A stretch of 64,000 nt of DNA from Sthenelais limicola (Eukaryota; Annelida; Polychaeta; Phyllodocida; Sigalionidae): NCBI GenBank assembly GCA_942159475.1, contig OW804102.1, forward strand, positions 23,440,684-23,504,683, read 5' to 3'. Every line of letters begins with the position of its first letter. The first letter of the stretch is position 1. Below, piece by piece: positions 53,899 through 64,000 of this stretch. The translations under genes and the position numbers were made by a program. The notes under the pieces were generated by a model. It did no database searches, was not told the origin of the DNA, and was given only the letters and a program-made list of their open reading frames with translations.

Positions 53899-55620
53899 AA
53901 CTGATTGATATTAGGGAGGTTCAGCATGTTACGTTATTGAGATAGGGCAGCTTGCGGAACGTCCCTATTTATGGATGTTAGAGCCACACAACTGTGTGTG
54001 TATGGTATTTCCTAGTTTGAAGGTGTTTATACAGCTCCATTTGACTGTCTCCAATAATTAAAATCCTTTTAGCAAATTGAGAAAGAACTATTATTGGCCC
54101 TAGTGTTAATATTTACATGAAATACAACCTTTTTATCCCATTCCAGTGTTTGCTTATTGTATCTTGTGATTGATTGCGACACCCATTAGTTTGGGTGATT
54201 GGTCGGGTTGTACCCAATCATAGAGGCAGGATATGGGCGGGTACTGACCGCCCCTTACGGTCCCCTTAGGCAATACATTATGGGTAGACACTATGTACAT
54301 TAAGGGTGGTCTCCACCAAGCAGTTTTACCCTTACATCAGTTGTTTGAGTTTCAGGTTTAAATCAAAACTGATGAGAAAATACGATGAGAAATTGGGCGG
54401 ATTGAGGCTGTGAATTGTTATTCAGTCCCAAGTATCTCAAGTAGATCTTTTTTCACCGAAATATTACAAGAATAACCTGAGCGTCAGTTAAAGACTGATC
54501 AGTGGAACACTGCCCTTTAGTCACAACCAACCTTACAAGTATTTCCACTTTAGAATCGCATTAGCTGCAACAATTTACCTAGTTTTAGAAATATGCAAGA
54601 GGGATGTCATTAAATGTTCGTAATGAAGACACAATTAAGTATTGTTGTGTGAAATATTATTAAGTGAAGTACCACAACTACCTACTAATGGACAGCCAGT
54701 AAGAGGTAGGGTAGGATTAAGGTTTGCCTAATAGATTATTGAGTTGCTGTACCCGGATCTGAGACTTTTATTAATAGATTTCCTCCTGACAGATTCTTCT
54801 TGTGGTATACCTCTGACCTCTCTAGGGATTGGGACATGTTGAACATGTTGACAATTATCTACATCTCATTTGTTATTGCTCAATATGGAACTTATAATAA
54901 TTGATGTTCTTCACCATAGAACGAAATTAATGCCAATATAAATGTACCCTATCAGTTGTTACCCTGTTAAAGGAGGGGGGAGTAATTAGATAGATTGACT
55001 GCACATAAATTGTATTCCTCACAAGAATCACAAAAATAATATTTATTTCCCGTGAGGTCGAATACCCAGTTCTTGTCATTCATAGCTTTTGACAACACAT
55101 TGAAATCGATTAAGTGTTTTATCCCATTGTCACGTACGAATAAATTTGGTTTGTTATACCATACCATGTGCTCCAGTTGAGAAAAATATGAACTATTTTG
55201 TTATTTAAAAGTGTATCATGTCACTACAAGGGCTTGATCGTTGTTTGAGTGAAACAAATGGGCCTCCATGGTGTTATTCTAATCTTGACAACTCCAGCTT
55301 TTCTCAAATTTGGGACACTTTGCGTTTCAATTCTTCACACTGGCATTTCCACTGCTATGAGAGGGCATAGTTGACATATACATGTACCAGACATTGGCTT
55401 ATTTAATTGTGTATGTTCAACATGAACCCCCAACGCCGCAGAACCATTTAGCTCAGGGAAATTACCATAAATGCAGTTGAAAGTCAGGATTTTTATGACA
55501 TTTTAGATGTGGTTACCATGGAAACAGCTGTTAATATTAAATGGAGTTTCCATAATTGTGCATGTGATAGTTTCAAACACAGATAACCCCACATCTTTGT
55601 TTTGGTTTGACATATCATAT
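53899..55620. other. Unassigned DNA
   Basis: Only the G2 end at 54302 is recognised. AT-rich, no gene signature. Confidence 0.5.
54302..54375. mobile_element. Element G2, left end
   Basis: TTAAGGGTGGTCTCCAC matches the start of G1. The sequence beyond differs. Confidence 0.4.
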
Positions 55621-56210
55621 GTGATGTTTTACGAAAAATGAGTCACAAGTAGCAAAAATGTATTTTGAGATGTCATCAAATCTGAAAAGATGATATCAAG
55701 CGGATTTCAATGATGGTAAACATTAGGGACATCTAGGAACAGTTTCTATAATTTATGGGGTTTTTTTTGGAAACGTTTTTATTCAGATAGATGACAAGAC
55801 ACCTCTCACAAAGTAGTGATTTTCATAAGCATGCTTGCCTGCGCAAGTTACAAATAATAGTAGGGTAATTCAAATCAATTCATTCCATTACTTATAGTTG
55901 AAAAACATAAGTTAGGTCTGTCTAATTATTAAGACATTCTTCAATTATTAAATTAGATTGATATTAGTTTGATATATTGATGTTTGACAACAAAGGTTGT
56001 CGTAAAGTAACTAAATATACTACAGAGGATGACCTTAGAAACACAGAAATATTTCATATAATTGTCTTGATACTAATACAGTTATTTTTATGACCTACTG
56101 TACTAAACTCCCCTAAAATGAGATCATTGCCACAAAGAGATCTAGTAAATAAACCACTTTGAAAAATATCATTTTTGTGACTTGTGACTCATTTTCCTGT
56201 AACACATCAC
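55621..56210 (-). mobile_element. MITE family B, longest copy
   Basis: 590 bp from GTGATGTTTTACGAAAAATG (with TGAGTCAC) to ATTTTCCTGTAACACATCAC. Both ends retain the AP-1-like core. The centre holds extra AT-rich DNA not seen in other copies, possibly an insertion. Confidence 0.85.
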
Positions 56211-57789
56211 AAATATAATCGTATTACAAGAACTCTTCCCATTATCATGAATCTTGTCAAATAACTTGAGGCAACCTTAGGTTTTTAGACTCCAAAAACC
56301 AGTAAAAGATGACAAAGTTCACCGGCAGCACTTCGCCAAAGAGGTAAAGAAGCATTAGCTGGAGTGTGGGTATAAAATAGTGAGATGGGTGTAGGAGTGA
56401 GAGCCCAATACACATTGACCATGATGTATAAGTCGATAGGAGAGGACTGGGAATAGCATCTTGGTAGCTTATGGGTCCCGAGTCGGGTATTGAGCATACG
56501 GCCCATATATTATGTACCCACTCCCTCTCTTTTTATATGTATGATATATATTTGCCTTGCCTGTTTATTTCTGAATCATATCTGAACACAATGTGTCCAA
56601 CATAGTAGGTTTCGATTTCGTCAAGCGGTGCTAACTGGCTTTAAACTACTTCTGCTGGATATTTTGTTCTAGTAAATTCGCCCCTATATTCTTTTACCTT
56701 TACTGGTAAAGTCTACGTCAACCTTTTCAATACTAGAATAACGCAAGTGAAATCAGTACATATGAGTCAAGATTGCAATTATGTCTCTTCTACTGAAGGC
56801 GTTTTTACATAAATGAACTTAGTGAAAGCTATAACTTTAAAATTCTTGAATCTCTTTTTCTAAAGAATATCATCTTTTTCTTTAGTAATCTAACAACCAT
56901 GGTACTTTTGAAGGATATAAGTAAATCAAAGAAAGGCACGTTTCCCGCATTATACATCTGTTGTTTGGAATTATGTATTTAAACACATCAAATCCAATCT
57001 GTCGATTTCTAGGATATATTCTAATACAATGTGTAGAGAGGGATACATCTAGTTTCAAATCTTAAATAAACCTTGAAATAGTGAAAAGGGTTGCACAGCT
57101 GTTAAGAACATTTAGGAATGGAACCTGCTGTTTATTATTCCTACGGTAGAAATGTCTAAATTAGTAAAGAACATTTTGATTAATAAGTAATTGTTCCGAA
57201 ACAGGCCCTTTGCAAATGTGAATCTATACTTATTTTTGCATTACATTAGATCAAACAGCATACATGCCCCAAATCAGCTTTTTCTAGAAAAAAAGTTCTC
57301 TTGTCTTACTCACAAATGATATCTGCCGTTACATCACTACCAAACTTTTTTATGACTTCCTATTGATTATCAACATGTAATATCGCCCTTATCAGTGATA
57401 TCCATATCTCCTTCCCCAAGGGTGTACTTATAATAATCGATGGTATCATTCATCTCGATGTACATGGGACCTATTGAGCCAGACATGGTGGTCTCTGAAT
57501 GGTCTAAAGCGTCTTATTTGACCCTTTACGATATGTCAGTGATCAATGTACTGACATCAATGCATGTAATGTGTGTAAGAAAAGTATGTGACCAATTTTA
57601 ACGGACCGGTGAACTTATAGTGGATGTCTGTCCTGTTAACTCACCTCCCTATAATATAGCCATTATCGAATTCTACAAATTGTGACTTACTGAATTTATT
57701 GCGAATACGCAGTTAATTACAAAAGATGAAGCTGAATTATGAAAAAAAGCCTTGCAAATCTAAATCATGAACAGAAGACAAGCAAGAAC
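56211..57789. other. Unassigned DNA
   Basis: No family, gene or structure recognised. GAAACAGGCCCTTTGC at 57199 resembles the CAGGCCC motif noted elsewhere. Confidence 0.5.
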
Positions 57790-58005
57790 AGTCAGACCCA
57801 AAGATGAGAGAGTCCCTTCAAAAGGAGGGAAAGCCTCTTGTTTTAAACCGCAAAGTGCCATTATAATTCTATTAAGACTGCAAAATGTCAGAATAATCCC
57901 ATTAGAACACCTAGCCCTGAGCCAGGAAACATATTAGCGAAGTAGGCGTCCAATCACGGAAATACCGTTCTTGTCTGATCTGATAGTTTGGGCCTGTGCT
58001 GAGAA
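57790..58005 (-). mobile_element. MITE family H (H5)
   Basis: CAGTCAGACCCAAAGATGAG, CAAAGTGCCATTATAATTC, TAGGCGTCCAATCACGGAAA and TAGTTTGGGCCTGTGCTGAG. The most complete reversed copy. Confidence 0.7.
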
Positions 58006-58356
58006 CGTCAGACCATGCAATTTCGCACATGAGCAAGAACTAACTTTATACTTATACGTGCAGTTCTCCAGCTTCAACTATTGAGAGCATTGGGCAAATA
58101 ATGTGTCTAGTAGACAGAGCTGGTGAGATGGATGCTTCACACATACACAGGCAACAGTTTAGTATGCGGGACCACAATATGACTGAATGCCTTCACAAAC
58201 CCAGAACCTAGAGGGTTATATATGGGTGGTAGCACAGGGATATGTCATCAGCTTTATAAACGAGTCTTACTATCATTAGTTCTTCCTTAATGGCCCTTCC
58301 TCGGTCATAAGGAAACCGTGTCAAATCTTAAACTTGCTAAAATGCATTTGTGGTGC

Positions 58357-58865
58357 CTTAGACTAATTCCTATTCTACTATACCACTTACAGTTTACAAA
58401 TTCCTATTTGACTATACTACTTACAGTTGGTAGAGTTTCAGTATACGCTGTGCGCGCATGATTCACTTATATTTTCTTTGCACAAAATTCATTCAGGAAT
58501 ACATTTTAACCGTTCGGTTTGGTTCGGTTCAGTTCGGTTCCTGAACTACAAAGTCACTTTAATAATTGTGGAACGACATTAATTGCGTCAAATTATTTTA
58601 GCTACAGCAATATGCATTTACATTCAAAACAAAACAAACAATTTATATAATATCATTACGTACATAATTGAGAATGAGTGGGTAAATGAGATGATGATTA
58701 TTTAAGCATGTATTTTCGCATATTGTATTTAAATATTGGCCACAAGGAGGCACTATTTACTACAGACTATCATTTATAGTACTTCTCCTTTACTACATTA
58801 CTTTATTCATATTCTTACACCCTGTGGTGTGTGTTACCTGAATATAGACTAAACATGATTATTTT
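58357..58865 (+). repeat. Dispersed repeat family J (copy 2), split
   Basis: GCCTTAGACTAATTCC...ACTATACTACTTACAGTTGG up to about 58455 and GGCACTATTTACTACAGACT from about 58725 match copy 1, with about 270 bp of unrelated DNA (GGTTCGGTTCAGTTCGG near 58518) between them. Confidence 0.62.
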
Positions 58866-60590
58866 TGGTAAGTAATGAACTATAATAATGATTCACAATA
58901 CTTTGTTAATCAACTGCCTAGTTAAGTAGCTGTCAAGGAACCTTTAGGACAGGAACTTGCTAGACACACAATGTTATTTTCTGTATTTTGTCTAATCAAT
59001 GGCAAATAGATACATTGTTCAGTAAGCAATAGGGCATTTCACAAATTGGCTACGGGTCATTACCACCCCTACTGTGTGGCGCTGCAGTCAGACCACTGTC
59101 CGGGCAGTTTTCCACTGACCCTATACCTTCACCACAGGTACTCAGATTTCCCCACCTTTTGCTCCAAGAATTCTATATCTGTATGCCCAATAAATTAGGC
59201 TGGATAATGTTATAATATGTTTAGAGTAATCAAGCCGGAATTTAGGTTGATTCATCTGCTAAATCTTAGGATATTACTACTTTTGTAAGAGTGTATAGGC
59301 ATGAGCACAGACTGCGGCCGGTCAACGGCCAGTGCAGTGTCGATGGGTCAGAGGGGTGCAGTCATTGGTCCGGCTGGCACTGGGGGGGGGGGAGCATTTA
59401 TGCCCGCAATAAGGAGTGGTGGTAATGAAGCAAAGTGATATGTTGTAGCCCTGCAGTGACTGACTTGAGAATATGTGAAGTCCCCTATAGTTATGAAACA
59501 GGCCCCAGTTGTACACAGTGGGTATAGCTAGAGGGGGATTATAGTAACACACACATTGACCACTGACCACCATTTATTTCCATATAACAGTTAACAGAAA
59601 TAAGGCAAGCACCTTCTGGAAACCAGAACTTCCGCTGGAGCCCGAAACAAATTACGTTACATTAAGAAGTCATCGGAAGAATTGACATTACATAGTCGTT
59701 GGAATAGTTGACATTAGGGTTACACCATTCAGTTTAAAACTACTGAAGCAGGTTTTAACATGATAAATCATGGCTTTGGCTTTATGTGCCTGAAGATGAA
59801 GATTTTGTGACGCTGTCACATGTACTGGTACAGAAATTCGTATAATGAATAAGAATAATAAAGTTTGAGGTACGAAATGTGTTATGTAAATGTTATGCAA
59901 GCCATTGAATATATTGATCAATGTACATGTATGCGTTACTTAAATGTTCTGTAATTCAAAATCAATAATTATGTCAAAATACATATAAATGGTTTGTAAT
60001 TCAGAACCAATGTATGAATATGCATGTACATGTGTCATATAAAAGTCATAATGATTATGATATTAAACGTTTTCGACATTTGGCGATAATAAATAATAAA
60101 AGCACTTATTGGATTACCAAACGTTTAATGCTTGATCTCACCTGTTCAAATATGATGGTATCGCAAAAATCCATTTTACTGCAACTTAAGACAGAACTTT
60201 TTGACAAATTACATTTTTCTAATCATCCCTCCTTGTTTCCCTCTTGTATCCACAGACTATTTCATTTAACATCTCAAAAAACAGGACTTCCACACAATAT
60301 AAAACTAGCATCTTGACACACCTAGTATAAAACCCAGCCACAACAGTGTCTGCAGCATTTGCATTACATGAATAATACCCAGGCAGAAGCTACCTAGCTC
60401 TATCCTTACCTTTTTGTGTCTATATTTTGCTGGTAAAACATCTAATTGTCTAAATGAGCCTATTAAAATCGCCAAGGGACGAGGCAGCTACCTCGCCTTT
60501 TTAAAACAGAAAAGGGTCATTAATTTTTTGGCGCTGGAATAAAAGGGCTTTGAAGTGAAGTAACGGAGCTGCAGCTATATAGTGGATATT
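58866..60590. other. Unassigned DNA
   Basis: G11 run near 59382; GAAACAGGCCCCAG at 59498; a B fragment at 60125. 60430-60560 is unique with CGCCAAGGGACGAGGCAGC. No gene. Confidence 0.45.
60125..60192 (+). mobile_element. MITE family B fragment
   Basis: GCTTGATCTCACCTGTTCAA, ATGATGGTATCGCAAAAATC and TACTGCAACTTAAGAC match the right interior only. Confidence 0.4.
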
Positions 60591-60942
60591 ATAGGAGATT
60601 TGCATAGCCGCCATTTTGAATCTTGATTCGCATGGAATTATGGGGCTAATGGTACAGTGTAAAATCTATAGAAAACATGCCATGTTTAGCATGGGATATG
60701 TATCAATGCTGTAATGTCAATATCAACGTGTTTTCCATGTTCCCATAGCACAAGCCTCCATTTTATCCATCATGCATTTGGTTTTCATAGATGATTTATA
60801 CAAGCTATGATATTGGTGAATACATTCTTGCAATTTTTGATAAAAATGTTGCTACATATTTACAAGTATGTCACATTTCGACAGAATCCATCCCATGATG
60901 CCTGTAACTGACAAGTACAGTGGCACGTGCAACTACCCTATT
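60591..60942 (-). mobile_element. MITE family D, reversed, full length
   Basis: ATAGGAGATTTGCATAGCCG to CAACTACCCTAT, 352 bp. Contains CCGCCATTTTGAATCTTG and TCATGCATTTGGTTTTCA. Confidence 0.85.
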
Positions 60943-61135
60943 GGGACAATGCAAGGGTTAAAAAACTCAGGAGGAGGGACAAAGAGAGAGAGAAAGAGAA
61001 CGATTGGCGAGGCTGTGGTTGCTTCCATTTCCATTCTTCTTCCTAGTTTTTATTCCAGATATTAAAAGATGCTTGGCTGAGCATTGGTTATGCTGTGGTT
61101 GAGGTTATTGTTGGTAGTTTTCATGCAACACGATG

Positions 61136-61325
61136 GGGGTGAAGTCGTCAGAAATCCTATCAAATAACCAACATTTAAGATGACAATGGGATTCAATAAA
61201 TCTTCAGAAAATGTACAATCGGCATATCTACCCATTTAGCAAGTTCTGCTAAATGTTTGTCTTAATTTATGGTTATTTGAGCGGATTGGAGAGGGCGAGT
61301 TGTACGTTTTCTGGTGATTTCACCC
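61136..61325. mobile_element. MITE family A, rearranged composite (A23)
   Basis: Begins GGGTGAAGTCGTCAGAAA with left-arm sequence (CCTATCAAATAACCA), then a second terminus-like block ATCTTCAGAAAATGTACAAT, and ends TTTTCTGGTGATTTCACCC. Two left arms suggest recombination or nested insertion. Confidence 0.65.
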
Positions 61326-61743
61326 TAATGCTAATTTTAGTGACCTTATAGCAAAAAAGGATGGCTTCTGAGTTCAGCTGCATAGCTGGTTTTCCATTGA
61401 GGTAGAATACTTCCGACTATTTTTGAGAAGATATCATATATACATATTCAAATTTCTTCATACAACAGGGATAACATCTCATTCCTATTGTGAACTGCAT
61501 TTCAAAGAACTCAAATCCAGGGCCTATAGGTCATGAACATACCATTGCCATTAATTCCAACTGTTTTGATTTGAAGCGAGTTTCATCAGGCCAGTCACAC
61601 CATATAGCAATGAGCTGTGGTTTTTACCTACAACAGCTTGATTGATTCACTGTTTTATGGCTCCAAGCTACGGGTACATCTCTATACAAGTGTTGTGCAG
61701 TTCATCAGTATCTTGTTTTCTTCCCTCAAAATAACTTAGGAAG

Positions 61744-61934
61744 CAGGGAGTGAGTGAGTGAGATTGGTTGCTTTACGCCCTTATCAACACATTTAATATG
61801 GTTATATCAAGGGCGGGAGAGCTGAGAGGGAGGAAGTTTATGAACATACCCAGGAAATAGAGATAGAGAAGAAGGGAGAGAGAGACAGAGAAAAGAGACA
61901 GAAAGGCACTTTATGGTCATACCCAGGACCATAG
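61744..61934 (+). mobile_element. SINE-like hairpin repeat (copy 3)
   Basis: GTGAGTGAGTGAGATTGG, TTGCTTTACGCCCTTATC, ATGGTTATATCAAGGGCGG, then a purine-rich stretch and GGTCATACCCAGGACCAT. The most complete copy. The layout recalls repeats common in mollusc genomes (from memory). Confidence 0.62.
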
Positions 61935-61987
61935 GGAGCAGGGAATTCTATTGGGGCAATTTGTTGACATTACGGAGGATTGCATAT

Positions 61988-62348
61988 GTGATGTGTTTCA
62001 GGAGAATGAGTCACAAGTCGCAAATAAAGGATTTTGAGATATCATCATATTGAAAAGATGTGATCAAGCTAATTCCAATGATAGTATACAGTACGACGTC
62101 TATTAAGTATTTCTATATTTTAAGTTAGACATTTGTACTTTTGAAAAAATAGGTTGGAATATTTCTGGATGGACATTTACTAGTAAAGTAGCTAAATATA
62201 CTTTAGTTAGTAAATTTATGTGTTCATGCTGCAAGCAGGGTTAAGCACCCCAAAAATGAAAACATTCCCACAAAGACATCTTGTGAATTAATCACTTTGA
62301 ATAATATAAATTTTGTGACTTGTGACTCATTTTTCTATATCACATCAC
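61988..62348 (-). mobile_element. MITE family B
   Basis: 361 bp. GTGATGTGTTTCAGGAGAAT + GAGTCACAAGTCGCAAA at the left; TTGTGACTCATTTTTCTATA and TCACATCAC at the right. Interior ACTAGTAAAGTAGCTAAATA shared. Confidence 0.88.
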
Positions 62349-62714
62349 ATTTATGTACCCTACCTACTATAACTTCCCTCAACTAACCCTTCAGCTCCCG
62401 ATGTCTAGCTTACATATAATAAATAGACCAAATTTCCCGATGACGGCCTCAAGATTCCCTGTTTTACAAACAGTTGCAGCAATTTCAGTGAGGGAGTGTA
62501 GCGAATTCACACAATCACATAGCCCAAGTGTAATATGGAACTTGGATATCACCCGAGGGTAATGTTGTATTTATTATACCTTCCCAATATCTATATAGTG
62601 AGAAAACACTGTGAATTGTGTTGAAATTATTGGGGGAACTGTGGTTAAATCCTCATGTGTGGTTAACGTGTGACATACAAGCCATACCAAACACTGTATG
62701 TGGTATGAGCGCGT

Positions 62715-62808
62715 GCCAATGCTGTACCTTATGTGAAATTAAATTTGCATATGAAAATGTTCATTGTCCTGAATAAAATATATCTAAATCTAAAATCTAA
62801 TCTAAAAT
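62715..62808 (+). mobile_element. LINE 3' end fragment with AAATCT-type tail
   Basis: ATGAAAATGTTCATTGTCC then GAATAAAATATATC (AATAAA at 62772-62777) and degenerate TCTAAAATCTAA repeats. It resembles the tails at 50.2 and 53.9 kb but is more diverged. Confidence 0.45.
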
Positions 62809-64000
62809 GAAGTCACAATGTTGTCTACTGTATATTAGTTGACAATGTGTCTTCTTGACTTCTGTGGAGTTGTCCAGGTCTATACTGCTACACCTAATTA
62901 CTATACAGTGTGGCAAGGAGTGAAGCAGACGGAAGACCAGCAAGTAATGAACTTTCTGTTGTTTATTTGGTACAACCAGTACTTAGATTTAACCCATTGT
63001 TTACTTTTGCCCCACTGGTGGGCAGTGGGCTGGGCCTTGGGGGACTCCCGTCCTTGACGACCATAGCAACCCAGCTTAAAATCTCCAACTTTCCCCCTCG
63101 ATTTCTTAAAGTATAGATAATTGTGGGCAAAACGGAACATGTAACTGCAATGTATGAACAATACTTGATATATCCATGTAAGATCATAGCATTTTGACCC
63201 GTTTATGTATGGTTTCAAAGGGGTTGAAAACAGGTATTTTAGCATTATCGTCTATGGAACTCAGCTGTTGTATTCACCCGAGTGCTTGCCGCCGATCGTA
63301 GAGCCACCTGTAAATACCTGGATTCTCGTCTCAAAGAATCCACTACCCGTTCATGTCACACACTACATTGTCTCCTTATTTTCCCATCCATTCATCTGAT
63401 TAAATAGGTGCGCACCAATTCCAACTTTAGCGCCAACTTAAGTAGTTGGCGGAAAACATTGTCCGACAGTTATTTCACTACGCAGAAATTACAGCTACTT
63501 ACTGGCAGTGTCATGTCATGGAAAATCCAGCAACTGGGAAATGAATGCTAACTATAAGCCTAGCTGTACATACAGCCCATTCAAGTGAATGCCTATTCAC
63601 GCGTACACAGTAGCCAGGTAAAGGGTCAACGGTTCGGCTAAACATAATTCTAACCTTAATAGCTAACTCCACTAGGTGAAATCATTTTATTAATTTCTAA
63701 ATTATCAGTTTCTAGTTGAAATCGTTTTTTTCACAAAGCAACATTACAACATTATACATCGCAGGCCACAACCATGATGCCTGAGCGTCAGGGACTTTGA
63801 GAAGTTATGAGATATATGCAGATAACCAACTTTGCCATGTATACAAAGCCTGGGATCTATGCTAAGAAAGGGAACATTGTGTGTGAGAATTCCTACACGT
63901 TTTCCCCGTCCTTCGGTGGATAGGAATACACATTCCTAACAACATATTCTGGCTTTTACAAGTAATTCCCGCGAGTTGAATTAAATGGCGCTCACATTGT
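62809..64000. other. Unassigned DNA
   Basis: Overlapping short frames at 62840-63400 on both strands have no recognised family. No repeat family recognised to the window end. Confidence 0.5.

Noticed and set aside
58508..58545. Telomere-like GGTTC repeats
   Set aside because: Only a few irregular GGTTCGGTTCAGTT words; not a TTAGGG-type array.
62839..63245. Cluster of overlapping short frames on both strands near the window end
   Set aside because: Four frames overlap the same DNA; none has a recognisable family and no splice pattern is convincing.

Overview
This is gene-poor, repeat-rich eukaryotic DNA, AT-rich by eye. I found no host protein-coding gene, rRNA or convincing tRNA gene. The only long intact reading frame is the endonuclease/reverse transcriptase polyprotein of a non-LTR retrotransposon (9180-12032). 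The dense short inverted-repeat elements, LINE remnants, minisatellites and long pyrimidine tracts fit an animal genome, probably a marine invertebrate. Three copies of a GTGAGTGAGTGAG-headed hairpin repeat recall interspersed repeats I remember from mollusc and other lophotrochozoan genomes. That taxonomic hint is weak.

Much of the sequence belongs to recurring short non-autonomous DNA elements (MITEs), which I label A to K because I cannot match them to a database. Family A (about 235 bp, termini GGGTCAG...CTGACCC, 4-bp target duplications) has over 20 copies. Family B (termini near GTGATGTGTTACAGGAAAA followed by TGAGTCAC) has about 12. Family D (termini ATAGGGGATTTGCAT) has 8 and family E (termini TTAAAGCTG) has 9. 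Families F, G and H are fold-back or inverted-repeat elements with 2-5 copies. C is a single 0.7-kb element nested inside a B copy. J and K are short dispersed repeats.

Layout: 1-9 kb, MITEs, a 44-55-bp minisatellite and unique DNA. 9.1-12.7 kb, the intact LINE inserted into an E element. 13-29 kb, mixed MITEs, SINE-like repeats and fold-backs. 29.6-30.6 kb, a 72/73-bp satellite. 30.7-37 kb, nested B/C elements and clustered A elements. 39.9-42.4 kb, five near-identical tandem copies of a 514-bp unit. 44.4-45.1 kb, a 52-bp minisatellite. 46-64 kb, more MITEs, a decayed second LINE (52.9-53.9 kb) and LINE 3' tails with pentanucleotide ends.

No genes work together here. The LINE encodes its own nicking and copying machinery, and the MITEs would depend on transposases encoded elsewhere. 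Several unique, less AT-rich stretches carry clustered homeodomain-like or CRE-like sites and could be regulatory DNA in a gene desert, but that is inference. The notable pattern is that terminal repeats of two abundant MITE families contain perfect consensus sites for animal transcription factors: AP-1 in B and the POU octamer in D.
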